Shown: positions 1 to 12,800 of the stretch, piece by piece | How positions within the stretch are numbered: position 1 is the stretch's first letter | Layout: every line of letters starts with the position of its first letter | NCBI GenBank assembly: GCA_916048095.2 | Contig: OU696575.1 | Span: 1,303,501 to 1,367,500, forward strand | DNA: 64,000 bases | Source: Sacculina carcini | Lineage: Eukaryota; Arthropoda; Thecostraca; Sacculinidae | Direction: 5' to 3' | The notes under the pieces: generated by a model | The model's database searches: none | The model's input: only the letters and a program-made list of their open reading frames with translations | Told to the model about the DNA's origin: nothing | Position numbers and translations under genes: made by a program

Positions 1-2266
1 AAGTGAGTGTATGTCTGTGTTCTCAGTCGTGTATGTATGTGCAGAAGACACACACACACACACGACACAAACAAAAGCAAGTACAAGCACACAGACACGA
101 ATACCAACTCATTACATTACAAATAATTAGTTTGAAAAAATAAAGCGATTTTAAACTCAAAATTGACGTATTTTTAAATTAAAGTAAAGTTAAAATAAAT
201 TTTTATAATCAAAATTAATTTCACATAATTAATCTCCCGGCGCCAACTTACAGCAGTAACTGAGGTGACTGTTGCACGTGCAGTCTGGCGGCCGTGAGAC
301 GACCCTCACCCTGCGAGTACATCCAGGCGACTGAGAGCCGCGCGCGCAATTTGGCCGCCACAGCCTCCAGGCGCGACTGCAGCGCCACACAGCGGTCACA
401 TTGCGAACTACGACTGCACCGACGAAACACAACAGCAAACCCACGTTGCCGTTTTCATACGGAGCATAGCATACACTTGCATTAGCATTTCATTCAGCAC
501 ATACAAATCCAGCCACAGATCAAACAAAACTGCAAAATCAATCAAAAACAAATGCATTTAATTATAATAAAATTATAATTATAATACATTAAATGAATAT
601 TAAATGTAAGTTCCATTTTCGCAAGAAAAACCTTATACAAAAATAGTTTTATTGGAATTTCATAGCTTGGCATTATTACAAAACTTCATACTAATAAGGA
701 GTTGATAATACGCAAATGCACGAGTTTACAGAAAATTCTGTCTTTCAAGCAATTCATTCACGATTCTAAATACATATTAGTTTTCAAACACTTCGGATGC
801 GGAGTGCAGTGCGCTATATGGCCGACAACACACAATGTGTGTGTTGGTGTGCCAGTGTATTTGCAGTACTTGTGTCTGTGTTTATGTGTGTGTATATTTT
901 TGCGTATGTCTATGTTTGTGTGTATGTGTGTGTGTGTGTGAGTAGACATCACTGACAACACTATTAGCCAGTCTCCCGTGGTGGCGCCGGTAGAAGCCTG
1001 GGTCAAGTGTTCAAAATTGAGGTCATTCAGGGTCAACACACCCGGCTGTCGTGTGCTAATCACAAATTCCGACAAAGAATCAACATCCACAGCGCCTGTA
1101 AACGCCGCACACACACACATATACGCATATATAATAAACATAAAGAATCATCTCTTTATATATTTAAAAACAAATAAAAATGTAACTTAAGAGCCAAAAG
1201 GTGCAATCACCGGATATCATTTGCTTAACATCTGCTGATGTGAGGTGAACATTTCTAGATATTCTTGTGTGTGAACGATTTGTCGTGTGATGTCGTGTCG
1301 TGCGATTGTTGATTCACGTGGTTGTGTTGTGTTTTCACATGTTCGTGCGTGATTTTGCTTGTGCTTCTGTTATTGTGTGCATAATCGTGTTGATATGTGT
1401 GTTGTCCATCAATGAGCTGTTGGCTCGTTGCAACGATGCCACCTTCTAATGCTTCCTCATAATGTTCCGTCATATGCGTGTGCGGTTAGTAAACAAACAA
1501 ACAAAAACAATTTACAACTTGAACAGACAAATAGATAGAGATTTAAATTTGTGATTTTCACTCTTCGTAGAATAGAAATAAATAGAAGCCCACATATAGA
1601 AGCCCACATACAGCTAGCATAGATCGCCAGCAATGAGTCAACAGACATCACAACTCATACAAGATGATGAGCATGACCTTCATAGATGATGGGTGTTGAG
1701 GCGAGGAACAGTACAATAGTTGGCACGCGGTCCACATAGATGGCGCTGGTGTAGTCGGCGGTGCTTGTCGCTTGTTTCTGCTTGACTTGGAACGCTGCCA
1801 GGTTGGTGTCAGTGGCGACAGATTGCGCCACTCTCGCCGCACTCTCGCAAGCAGAACATGCCCCATCGCGAGCTGCAAACAGATCAAACAAAACATGCAC
1901 GAAATCATCAAATATATCATAAAACTGAACGTGATTGGAACATGCGAATCATCAAACGTCAACGAATTATACCTCACTCGGTATAATAAGCCAATGAAAA
2001 ATAACTTAATGAATTAACAAATCGTTCGATTAAACATTAACAGTGTAAGTGTAAATTATTACTTAAAAAATAAACCAGTTTTGAGGTGTGTATGATTATG
2101 GCAAGCACTCACTGAACAAAACGATCGTTTTCTCAGAGCTTCCAAGTGTGTCTGGCAGCTTTGCTATGTCGAGAACGGGCAGCGGTGACGACGCAGCATC
2201 GTCAGTCAGCGAGCAAACAAGCAGGCGAGACCAGAGCGCAGTGAAAAGAAGCCAATGAGGCGCCAT
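1..2266 (-). CDS. tandem thioredoxin-fold secretory-pathway protein (partial)
   Basis: Four exons read on the minus strand: 2266-2113, 1872-1678, 1095-957 and 413-252; the gene continues past the left edge. All junctions are GT-AG and phases agree (1, 1, 2). It starts with a hydrophobic signal-peptide-like N-terminus (MAPHWLLFTALWSRLLVC). A first thioredoxin-like domain has a CSAC motif in exon 2, a cis-Pro type VPTIVLF strand, then YEGAVDVDSL. A second domain starts at VLTLNDLNFEHLTQ and has a CDRC motif at the start of exon 4. Two CxxC motifs suggest an ER-lumen oxidoreductase or PDI/TMX relative. I cannot name the orthologue. The exon 2 donor (GTCATG) is weak but is the only one that keeps phase. 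Introns 414-956 and 1096-1677 hold AT-rich and (TG)n sequence and nothing else that I can recognise. Confidence 0.75.
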
Positions 2267-2939
2267 TTCTCTGACGCACAAACAGAACACGTGAAAATTA
2301 CCAGATGAAAACTCAACTGACGCAACAATGAAAAATAGCTCGCAAAAAAATTCGGGAAATTTGTCTGAAATGCGTTAATAAATTCCACTCGTAAATGAAA
2401 AACTTTGATCGACTCGCTAAAGCCCCTTCAAATTACCTTGAAATTATTTAACACGAGCAAAAACCTGCGAACAAGATATAATGACAAATCAACATCAACA
2501 GGCGGTTGAACACCGCAATTGTATAAACTGCGGAGTATTTGTATCAAACATCTATGGCCTACACAACTGGCAGGTTCAGTATAGGTCAGCTCCGCTCGTT
2601 TGTAGATGTTTGAAATTGTTTACCTTTCTATCATGATGTGATTTATTCTTAATATACATTGTAATGTGCTTGATATTTTATTTTCACTGAAATCCGTTGC
2701 GATATGATATTTAAGGTAAGGTAAGACTAAGGTAAATGCTCCATGTTATAGGTAAAAATATATTGTTGCTTATTCTTTTTTTCCCCATCGGCTAATTTTT
2801 CACGATTTTTGCCATCACTCATTCGCCGCTTCAACCACCTTATACTGATTCCGTTCCTTGGCTGTTCCATTTTTCATATCTGGTGCGTGTTGTGTTGTAT
2901 TTTACGTGCATGTTCATTGTTTGCATTGAAGGTGTGGAA
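2267..2939. promoter_or_regulatory. head-to-head intergenic region, thioredoxin gene / MAIP1
   Basis: The 673 bp between two divergent start codons must hold both 5' UTRs and promoters, possibly a shared bidirectional one. I see no clear TATA box or CpG island. The assignment is inferred from gene order only. Confidence 0.4.
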
Positions 2940-4926
2940 ATGCATTGTGCTCGTGCATTGAGGTATGTGCGATGTCAGAGAGACGGTAGTTCAGCATCTA
3001 CACTGCCCTCGTTGTTCGTCAGCTGGCTGGGAAATGGCGGCCACTGTGCCTGCGCTGTTTCTGCTGCGATGACTTCATTGCGACCGCCTCGTGGTGCGCG
3101 CAATGTGGTCACTTCTTCTGCTCACCAGGCGCCTTCAGTGCGCAACTATCGTCTCATGGATTTTCCACTGATAACCCATCCATCGCCTGTCAAAGCGATT
3201 CGCAACTTCATTCTAGTCAATTTTATTGTTCGTCCGTACATTGATATGAACTTCAGCAATGACTCCTTTCTAGATGGAGTTCGTCAGGTGATTATTTTCC
3301 CGCTATTTCAAATTTTGTCTATAGACCACGCCTTTTTCTTCCGAGGTATTTTTCTGTAGAATAAATATAGGAAACTAATTGTGGACGCAACCGTTTAAAT
3401 TTGAAAATTTTCATATATTTATATTTTGCCTTTTAGAATAATTGTCTAATATTTTGGTTTGCGTAATCATTTACTGTTTAAAATATTTACAATTTCCTAA
3501 ATCACCTACGACTTGCGCCTAATGTATTTGGAAAAAAATTTCAGGCAATTCACGTGATATCATCTCACTTGGTCGCCGGAAAAACGGATCCACTTGTCGG
3601 TTTGATGACGGACGACGCACTCAGCGAAATTAGACGAAATATGGCGCGGCTCGACGCCACAATTCGTCACAAAATCGACCTACAGTGCGCCAATTTCGTC
3701 TCGGGGTTTATCTACGAAGTTGGTCTAATTATGCGAGACGATGAATATGGTGGGTGATATTTTGTATCACTCAGTGTTATCAATTAGGTTATTTAAAAAC
3801 ACACAGGCACATATTATTATTTTTTATTCGTATAATATGAAATATATACAAACATTTATATAATATAGCGCACAATATAATTACAAGTGCGCGACAGGCA
3901 AAATACGACTGGAGCAAGTGGAAAAATTGGCTCGACTGCGCAAGTTGGGTAAAATATAAACATGCAGCGCAGAACAGAAACACTAACATGTAGCAATTAT
4001 GAGTCTGGAATATGTAAGTAAATGTGCAAAAGAGAGATAAATCATTGAATAGAAGAAAAAACCGATTAAATCAATATCAATAGGTAGAATAAATCAATTA
4101 TAACATTGCAAACAAGTAAACTTAAGAAGACTCTGAGGCCAAAGATAGGAAATGTTTGTGGAGTTCTGAGGAGAAAGATGAGTAGGATTTCATTCGGAGG
4201 AGGCAAGGAGGAAGTGAATTATAAATGCGGGGTGGAGAAAAAGAGAATAATTTGGCAGACCGAGTGGACTGGTTCAACGCAGGGGACAGATTAGAGGAGT
4301 AGGATGGTGACGTGAAGAACTCTCTTGAACCAGAAGTAGTGAGCGTAGATAGGACGGGGGTGAAGGGCAGTGAAGGATTTTGTACACCAAACAGCAAATT
4401 TTGTAGCGAATTCGGAAATGAGCAGTGAGCCAACCAAGGCGGTGGAGGTGAGCTGAAGTGGGCATTTTGGGAGGAAGTTTGAGAACGAAGCGACAGGCAA
4501 GGTTGATAATGGATTGTAGATGGCGGATACTTTTGAGGCGAAGGTGAAAAAACAGAGTATTTGAATTTTTTTTGCAAGACTTTTCAGCTTTAAATGTCTC
4601 TCTTCTAGTTCACTTGATTTCAATCTTGAAGAGTGTAGGATTAACCGATAATTCTGAGTTTATTATTTTATTTGGCAACTCTGATTGATTGGTTTTACGA
4701 GGCAGAGCGCAAGCGGCGGTGGCTTGAGGTGACTGCCTGTGCCTTCTTCAACCGATCCCTCGGCTCCAGCAGTGAGCCTGCACGTGGCATGCTACCCTTC
4801 TCCAAAATCGACCTCAACGATGTGGTTGTGTGCAACATCCGCTTGATCAGGAATTACAGCAAGGATGTGCACGACTCGTGGACAGTGAATGCCATCAATT
4901 TCTTCCAGCCGGTGGTCGAACCGTGA
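2940..4926 (+). CDS. MAIP1: MAIP1-like matrix AAA-peptidase-interacting protein
   Basis: Three exons: 2940-3287, 3545-3753 and 4659-4926 (stop TGA). The N-terminus is basic with Cys/Arg and no acidic residues, like a mitochondrial presequence. It is followed by the family signature around PSPVKAIRNFILVNFIVRPY and the FSNDSFLDGVRQ segment, which resemble vertebrate MAIP1 (C2orf47), a TIM44/mL45-related fold. The human protein binds the m-AAA protease and protects the EMRE subunit of the calcium uniporter; that role is carried over by homology only. Start choice: ATG 2940 gives the most presequence-like N-terminus; an in-frame ATG at 2910 is possible. The exon 2 donor at 3754 (phase 2) is needed to join exon 3 in frame; the neighbouring GT at 3750 breaks the frame. 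Intron 2 contains a LINE relic. Confidence 0.75.
4122..4623 (-). mobile_element. degenerate LINE reverse-transcriptase 3' end
   Basis: Read on the minus strand in two frames, this stretch gives the familiar C-terminal tail of CR1/L2-type LINE ORF2: RIRYKICCLVYKILHC, then PPSYLRSLL, then after a frameshift FSPPRIYNSLPPCLL and FSSELHKHFLSL. It has at least one frameshift and no intact ORF, so it is a dead fragment. It sits in intron 2 of the MAIP1-like gene in antisense. Confidence 0.7.
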
Positions 4927-5057
4927 TCGTTGGCATGGTTACGGCAAACAAAATGGCCGTCCATGCGCTTCTTGCCGAAATATTCTATTTAACGTGTGAA
5001 GTTGACTATTTTCGAACGTTGATCAATATCACTGAAATTGTGTTCTTTGTTATTATG

Positions 5058-5063
5058 AATAAA
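5058..5063 (+). terminator. poly(A) signal AATAAA, MAIP1-like gene
   Basis: AATAAA lies 132 nt after the stop codon of the MAIP1-like gene and is the first such hexamer downstream. Confidence 0.55.
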
Positions 5064-5930
5064 TGGTTTTCTTTTTCAAGTTTTTCATTAGACTTGCACT
5101 TGAAATGTTTCAAGTTTGACGTGAATTTCTTAACTGTTTGATGTAGACAAAACAACCCGAAAGCGACGTGCAGTGGCGTGCTATCAATTTTCCGTGAAAT
5201 CTGATTTCCATGTGCGTCTCCACCAAATAGAGGTAGATTTTGTTATTTATTTTTTTGCCAGCTTTCACGCTTTCTCACATATAATACTGGTATTTTGTTG
5301 AGGATTTTATTCAATGTTTTGTAACACTGGTATTTGTTACTTGATGATGACACGTAAATTATCAGACCATGAGAAATGGCTTGAGCACGTTGTTGCAACA
5401 ATAAAATAATAAGACATGACGGGTAATAAATACAGTACATACACAAATAAAACTATACTTTGACTAGACCATACAATTATAAAACAATTATAACATCATA
5501 CAATTGCACTACCCAATTAAATATTCCCAAATATATTATGCCACACTTTCGCATTTTTACTTGAAAGCCTGCTAATCCAAGAAGCATGCATTGGTTTCAT
5601 TGTGTTTGTGTTTTAAATACTGCGGTTCGGTATAAATTTCAACGAGCACTATTGAATGAAATGTAAGAAGTATATTCAGTGAGAGTTAGCGCGAGTTTCG
5701 GTGTTTGTGTTGATTTCAATTTGCGATTTGACTTACAGACGTAATAATTTGCGTCTTCCTGCGCTTACAGATTAGTAAATTTTAGTTATAATGCTTCCAC
5801 ACGCTCAACGCTGTCATTGACCACATTTAGCATTGCATTTTACTCCTCGGTTCTTTGTTCTCAATTCATAATATTTGTTCTATCCACTGCGCTCACATTC
5901 AGTGGCGACACCGCTGTTTCTTGCTCCGAA
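5064..5930. other. spacer MAIP1 to TRUB2
   Basis: AT-rich, no convincing exon. The end of this stretch is open in frame with TRUB2 from 5817 but has no ATG before 5931, so it is taken as 5' UTR and promoter. Confidence 0.4.
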
Positions 5931-7274
5931 ATGTCGGCCAACCCATCTTCAGCTGTGTCGTTCGTGCGTCACGAGATTACCGCTGCTGCGGCGGGAGGAG
6001 GCGGGGCTCGTGTCGCCTCCGACTTGTATCGCCGCCTCAACGGCGTGCTCTGCCTGTATAAACCGCCCGGCTACACCCTCGGGCAATGTCTGCATTCATT
6101 TCGTCTCAAACTGGCCAACGAGCTCAATTTGGTGGCGTCAGAAGATCACGTGGACGACTGCGCGAGCGGTGTGCGGCTGTGTGATGGTGTGTTGAAACGG
6201 CTTGACTCCCTATCTTCGGCATCGACAAAGAAACCTCGTCGCACGCCTCCCCGTCTGCCTGCACACCTGGCACGATCCACCCAGCTGCCAGCGACTGCGG
6301 TCACCAAGACTGCCCCGGTCAAGGTCGACCCAAGTGTCCTGCACGAGCGTCGAGCCGCTCTCAGTATGTGGAAGAATCTCGTGCGCTCATCTCGCTCTAA
6401 CAACAGCATCAGTCACACGCAGGCCGCCGTGACGTCACAGGCTCGTGTGTCGCAGCTCATCTACGGTGATCTGTTTCAGCCGCAAGACGTGCACATTCGT
6501 CTGCTGCAGCCGCTAGGTCCGTACACGTCGGGTGTGTTGCCCGTGGCGCTCAACGGAGGTCGTCGCCTGCTGGACGCCGTGTGTGAGCGCCAGCTGCGCG
6601 TGTATCGGCTCACGTGCCGCCTCGGTTTTGCCACTGACACGCTGTACGCCGACGGTCGCGTCACAGACCGCGCCACTCACGCGCACGTGACTCGCGCGCG
6701 TGTCGAGGCCGTGTTGGTGTCCCTGCAGGCGGCCCATCAGCGGCACGCGTTTGAACACGCCGGTGTGCCGGTCAACTCGCACGAGGCGTACCAGTTGGCC
6801 TCGCGAGGAATGCCGCGGCCCGTCGATGCCTCTGCGCCGCCCATCATTTACTGTTTGCGCTGTGTCGGCTACTCACCGCCCTTCTTCACGCTCGAGGTGC
6901 ACGCGATCAACGAGGACGAGCAGTACCTGCTGACGCTGGTCAATGAGCTCGGTCGTCAGCTGCGCTCGGCCGCCACTGCCATGCACGTGCGTTGTGTGCG
7001 TCACGGCGCGTTCACCGCAGAGATGGCGCTGTTGTGGCAGCACTGGTCTCTGCCGGCCGTGTGTCAGGCACTGCGCCGCTCCGTGCCGCTGCTGGCGCGA
7101 CAACTGTGGCGCTCCGACGACGCTGGCGGCCAAAGTGACGCACTGCTCGCCACACCGCCCGACACCGGCACAGACGACCGCGAGTATCAGCAGGAAGAGT
7201 ATGAGGGAGAGCAAGAGGAGGTGATGACAGAGGAAGAGAGCAGTGAGGGAGAGGGCTGGTGTGATGCTTATTGA
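5931..7274 (+). CDS. TRUB2: TRUB2-like mitochondrial pseudouridine synthase homologue
   Basis: Intronless, 447 residues from ATG 5931. The N-terminal NGVLCLYKPPGYT matches the TruB/TRUB2 opening (G-x-x-x-Y-K-P-P). Residues 190-215 contain the motif II region, SGVLPVALNGGRRLL. Then come a DGRVTDRATHAHVTRARVEA segment, an EAYQLASRGMPRP segment and a C-terminal RRxGxFxxxxAL-like stretch, all in TRUB2 order. The family isomerises uridine in mitochondrial mRNA. Oddities: the catalytic Asp expected in the L-D-x-x-x-SGVL motif is Gly (GGT at 6516-6518, residue 196). A Ser/Arg-rich insert lies at about 95-160, and the C-terminus is an acidic Glu-rich tail. It is G+C-rich compared with its surroundings. 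The gene may encode a catalytically dead protein with a structural role. Confidence 0.85.
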   Translation: MSANPSSAVSFVRHEITAAAAGGGGARVASDLYRRLNGVLCLYKPPGYTLGQCLHSFRLKLANELNLVASEDHVDDCASGVRLCDGVLKRLDSLSSASTKKPRRTPPRLPAHLARSTQLPATAVTKTAPVKVDPSVLHERRAALSMWKNLVRSSRSNNSISHTQAAVTSQARVSQLIYGDLFQPQDVHIRLLQPLGPYTSGVLPVALNGGRRLLDAVCERQLRVYRLTCRLGFATDTLYADGRVTDRATHAHVTRARVEAVLVSLQAAHQRHAFEHAGVPVNSHEAYQLASRGMPRPVDASAPPIIYCLRCVGYSPPFFTLEVHAINEDEQYLLTLVNELGRQLRSAATAMHVRCVRHGAFTAEMALLWQHWSLPAVCQALRRSVPLLARQLWRSDDAGGQSDALLATPPDTGTDDREYQQEEYEGEQEEVMTEEESSEGEGWCDAY

Positions 7275-7642
7275 TGCACGTGCCTGTGTGTTGTCATGGC
7301 GACGTGGCAACGTTCTCAGTTGTGATTCAGCGTAGTGAGCGAGTGTGTATGTCTGTATGTGTATATGTGTGTGTGTGTGTATTTGTTTTGCTGGTTGATT
7401 GTGAGAAATATTCATGACAGGTTGATGAGAAAATTGTTCACTTTATTTTTGCTTAATAACTGATGCTTAATTTTATCTGAGACTTTTTATCTGATCTAAA
7501 TTTGTGCTGTTTTGTGCCGCTATTGAAAACCGATGTGGCTGCAATACAAATGAACTCTGGTTGCTTGAATTCCTTCTAACCTGTTCCCGTTTTTATCCAG
7601 ACAGATCGTAGGCGAAACACAAAAATTAAGTAGATAACAGAC

Positions 7643-7676
7643 AGGCGCGCGTGGACATGACTGATCCACGCGCGCT
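7643..7676. repeat. GC-rich hairpin related to the 49-50 kb LTR
   Basis: Inverted repeat with AGGCGCGCGT on the left and ACGCGCGCT on the right, followed by TTACAAGA. The same hairpin and flank (CTACAAGA) opens the LTRs at 49139 and 50218. Probably a decayed fragment of that LTR. Confidence 0.5.
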
Positions 7677-8089
7677 TACAAGATGTCACACACCGACACA
7701 ATCTCTCACACACACTCTCTCAATGCACACGATCACACCACACTGATTTAATGAGAAATTAATTCTCGTGATGAGGTGTTTTAATTAAATTCCAAATCGT
7801 CTATGTTTTCGCATGTGTTTTTTTATCTAGGACGTATTTTATTTTTCTTCCTTTCGTAGTGAGTAAAGTTTATTTGTGTTTCTCTCTATGTGACTTGTAT
7901 TATCATGTTTCTGGTCGTATCTGATACTTTTACTTTCCATTCTTTTCTATTCTATCCACTTCCATATTTTATTCCCTATTTCGGTGTGAGATTTTACCAG
8001 TTCAGCACATTCACATTCTCTATCAGCCACCGTGAATCTGTCTTCGTTTTCAGTGCTGAGTTGTATGCGCACGTATTTCACACGACGGA

Positions 8090-8954
8090 TTGCTCACACA
8101 CACACACACTTCACATACACACACACATACACACACACACACACACACAAATTTCCACACGAACTGCTGCTTGCGTCTTGTTGCCAATCTTGCGCACTTC
8201 ACTCGAAATTGGCGCATTTCAACTGTGGCGAATTCGGCGCAGTCAGCAACACCACAAATATATCACCTCTGTGTATGTGTGTGTGTTCGTGTGTGTGTAT
8301 GTTTGTGTGTGTGTGTGTATGTTTGTGTGTGTGTGTGTGTTTCACTTATTTTCCAACACCCGTGTGTGTCTGTTTCTTCTTGTTCTGTGCTTCTGAACAC
8401 TGTTCTACACTTCCTGTTTGATCTGGCTTATGGCTTATTTTTCTAGTTTGACGCATGTAATTGTTGAGTTGTTGCTTTTATGGTTGTATTTCTTACTGGC
8501 GATTTGGTCTTGTCTTGTCTTGTTTTTTTCTTGCCAAATGGCTTGATCCCTACGTGGACCATATTGTGTTGTTGTGTCAATGTGCACCCAGCACATTTCA
8601 CACTGTCTCTTAGGTTTTATTGAACGTTGTATTTCCTTCATCCACTTGGCACACACACATACACATACACACACACGCACACACATACACATAGACACAC
8701 TTCTATACACTTACAGACCTACACACACATACATACACTACACTTACACACACTTCTACTTCTATACACTTCTATACACTTCTATACGCTTCTTCTTCAC
8801 ACTTCTATACACTTACAGACCTACACACACACGCACATACATACATACACATAGACAGCTGTCTTTTGTGGGTCATGCTATTTTCATTTTGTGTCTGTCT
8901 GTCTGTCTGTCTGTGTGTATGCGGGTGAATGTCGGGATATATTTCGTACGAGTG

Positions 8955-9010
<56 letters not shown>

Positions 9011-9200
9011 CACCTGTTTCGGCGCACATATATCCTATCATGGCGTTGGTTGTGATATTCTTTTTCTCTCTCGGCATTTTTTTCAAGCACACACACACAC
9101 ACACATGCATACACACTCATAAAGATGCGAGTGTAAATGGGTAGATGTGTGTGTGTGTGTGTGTGTATGTGTGTGTGTGTGTGTTGTGGTGTTAATTAGG
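8090..9200. repeat. (CA)n/(TG)n microsatellite cluster
   Basis: Successive (CA)n, (TG)n, (ACACATAC)n, (CTGT)n and a long pure (TG)n tract near 8957-9007. Any open frames here are dinucleotide-repeat artefacts. Confidence 0.9.
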
Positions 9201-9853
9201 TCAGTGATGGTTGCGCTAATGTTGAAGGACTTGGCCAAGTGGTGACGTCACATTCATGCACGTGCGTGTGTGTGCCAGCAACCTCACGCGCTCTAATTGT
9301 TCAGCATACATTTGTCTGTATGTGTGTGTGTGTGCGTATCTGTCTGTCTGTCTGTGTGAATATGCGTGTATTTGCGAAGAAATTCAGTGTGCTTCAGCGC
9401 TATCATTTTGTTGTCTAAAATTTATATTAGAGGCTGGCATTGTATAAATTAAATATTTCACAATATTTTTGCGTCTGAGGCTGTTGCCATGGCGACCACT
9501 TATATTATAAATTAATTTGTTAACAAAATTTTTGTGTTGATTCCACGAAATATACACCATATGAAATTATTCTTCATATTTGTTATATATGAAAGTGAAA
9601 TTGTTTTATTCATATATATTTAGTATTTTGTGATTTATTTATTCCATCTAATTTATCGATTCTCTTTTGTGCATGTTTGTGTGGTTTGGTAAATTGTGTT
9701 TTTGTTTCCCCTACTGTCTCTTCTATATTTTATCTTGATTTAAATGCAGAATTGTTTCTATTTATTGACTAAAGTTTATATTTGTATTAAGCTATATGTA
9801 TGCTTTTTGTTCGTGGTTTGTGTATAGATTTTGATTGGTGATTGGTGTAGACA

Positions 9854-12800
9854 ATGGGTGGCGCGCAATTTTGCGACAAATGCGGTTCTATTCTGCCAAT
9901 TCCGACCAACACCAAGTTTGTCACGTGTGTGGGCTGTCAAACAACCGTCGATATTTCCGGTCAGTGATTTTTTATCAATCGAAATATGTGCGTCATTTTT
10001 GTCTACATTTTTTCGTATTTTGTTCATATATCCTGAATAAATTAGCTTATTATTGCCAAATATTTTGTTGTTGTTAATTTATTTTTATTTTATCGTGTGG
10101 AAATATTATATAGTTTTATTTGTGTGCATCAAATGTCGTTTTTGTCGTCCAATCGTGTGCAGCCGTGCGTTCAGACATTAATTGATGCTAACAGCACTCG
10201 GCTCGTGACTTGAATTATCCAGCACTTTCGTTCAACATGTGACGTATCAATTTACCCAACGATTTTTCACTGCGTCGTTTTTGCCCTGCGTCACAACTGT
10301 CACAGCCTGACGCTGCTAAAATTGATTAATGCTGTTTTATATAAAAAAAATACCAATGTTTTGATTTCAGCAGAAGCGTTGTAAAGTGAATTTACATTTA
10401 TGTTTATTTTTCCTATGGTGTTTTGCGTTAATTTGAGGAATTCTGCTTTGAGAAATTCTTTGAAATAATTTGAGAAATTCTGCTTTGTACTCAAACCATA
10501 CTATCAGGAAGATTATATTTATCCGTCTATGTGAATTTCGTCCTATTTATGAACTTTGTGAACATGTATGTGTGTGTTTGTATGTGTGTGTGTGTGTGTA
10601 TGAAAGCAGTAAAATGTATTCCGCAAGTAGTTTGATAACACTGCAAATATTTTAGCTCCTATCAAACGATTAATTTGGCTGCAATTTCGCTAGAATAGCT
10701 TGTCACGCCAGTCGTGTTGGAATATTTCGCAATCCTTCGTACAATGTACACGCAGCTTGGCCTATTTTATCCTGGTTATAAATAACCCCATAACATCAAA
10801 CTGATTCATCTATAATTCCTGGATACAGATCTAGCATATACACACATTTTTCAACATGTATTTTTACTGTATTGATATTTCATTTTTATTGTTTTCTTGG
10901 TTTAAGCCTCCAGAAGTCAAGGTGATATCCTGTATCCTGTGTGCATCAGCTGTTTCCCTCCATCCCTCAGCAAGCTGTAGTGGCGTATTTGCTCAATATA
11001 TGTGATTTTTATGTTGCACTAGTGTTACTCAGGGTTTTGGTGGTGAATTTTTGTAGTGTTTGTGATTTATTAACACAAGCAAACAAGCAGTGAACAAGAT
11101 TATAAAGCACAAGAGAAGCTACAACGTCGTACTCTGCAACAAAGCCACCACACCTGCACACTAGACACACACACACACACGTCACTCTCCGCTCACTCAA
11201 CACCAACTGCCCTCTCCTCTCTCACAACGCATCATTCACTCGGATACAGCCATACAGATTACACATACACGTATCAAATGACAATTCTGCAAGCAACAGT
11301 GCATTCACACGGACAGATGCATGCATGCACACACACATACGTGCACACACACATACATACATGCATACACCGTATTTAGACACATATATGACTCAACCAC
11401 AACTGAAAAGCATTTGCGGAGTATAACAGCGCACACAATCTCTCACACCGCCCCAAGTCAGTTCCGGTAACGCAGAGGCGCTTGCAGATCAGACCGATCG
11501 CGTAATCTGTTATACCACACCCGACTGTTGACATTCGGCCTGAGCGCGATTGCTTCATCTCCCACATTGCTTTCTTCCGCGCTCTGACTAGACTCTTGCT
11601 CAGCTGCAGGACTGTCCTCTGCAGTATGTGAATCATCACTCACTCTTCTTACGTGACTGACGTGTCTAGATATACCATCACCCAAATCCACCGACCAACT
11701 GTTGGGTACGCGCGAGATTCTGTGTGGACCAGTCCAGCGAGCCGTGCATGACGGGTTTCTCGGTTTCAAGAACACGGCATCACCTGCAGAAAACGGATTT
11801 TCATTTTCTTGCCGACATTCATTCTTTGTCCAATCTTGCTTCATCTGTGTGTTTTCAAGTCGCCTTCCATTTCCAACACCTGGCATACTGGGCACCGAAC
11901 CAAAAACACTGACAAATGGCTTCTCTCCGGTAGCACTGCTGGTGGTGGAATTGTACCAAAACACCATCTCTGATACCGAACGAGAAGACCGTTCCACCAT
12001 CCGCTTTATAGTTCGGTGCACTCGTTCAACTATCCCATTACCCTGATGGCGATACGCGCAGCATTGTTGCGAGGTAACGTTCCAGAACAGCAGCAACTGA
12101 TTGATAGTCGCGCTCATAAAGGTTGGACTATTGTCGAACAATAGGGTGTGTGGTGGTCCAAACTCAGAAAACACGTTTTCTAGAGTATCGAAAATGGCGC
12201 GAGCTGTTTCACTAAAAAGCTTCCTCCAAATGGTGAATCTGGATGCGCAGTCAATCAATGTTAGATACGGATGGCCGCTGACGTATGTTATGTCCATTGA
12301 CAGTCGCAACCACACCTTGTCGGTTGACAGCTGACCTACCTTCCACTTTTCTCTAGGGGCAGGGTCAATTCTAGCACAATTCTCACATTGACTAATGGCT
12401 CTGTTAACAACTGCTCTCGGAACTGACTTCCCATTTTCCACCAACAACTCGCGAGTTCTGTCAACACCGAGATGACCGGTATTCTCATGCAAATTCACCA
12501 CATCCTCGAATGATCCCGCGCAGCACAGACCAGACGTCCTGGAATATTTCAAAATATCCCGAGGAACTCGAGTTAACTCGTCGGCAATATTTTCTTGAGA
12601 TGCCACTAGCCGTACTTTCACTTGAAGTTTATAGGTGTCAATCAGCTCAGCCAAAACTTCTAGCCGGCGTCGCACGAGCATCTCCGACATGCCGTGAGTG
12701 CGGGGACGATGCGTCTGTTCAGCGATGCTATTCAGCCAACCTTTCACAGTTGTAGAGTCTGTAATTATCTCCACACTCTTCATCTTCCACTTGATCGACA

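Larger units (their letters stand above)
7275..9853. other. repeat-rich spacer TRUB2 to POLR1H
   Basis: Mostly (CA)n, (TG)n and (TACACT)n-like simple sequence with short unique islands at about 8155-8275 and 9190-9300. No exon with supported splice sites. TGACGTCA (CRE palindrome) occurs at 9243-9250. Confidence 0.5.

Noticed and set aside
8155..8275. Unique island between CA repeats with open frames on both strands
   Set aside because: No family match and no convincing splice sites.
9243..9250. TGACGTCA palindrome (also in GTGACGTCAC at 24491)
   Set aside because: Isolated CRE-like octamers with no link to a start site; expected by chance in 64 kb at this frequency.
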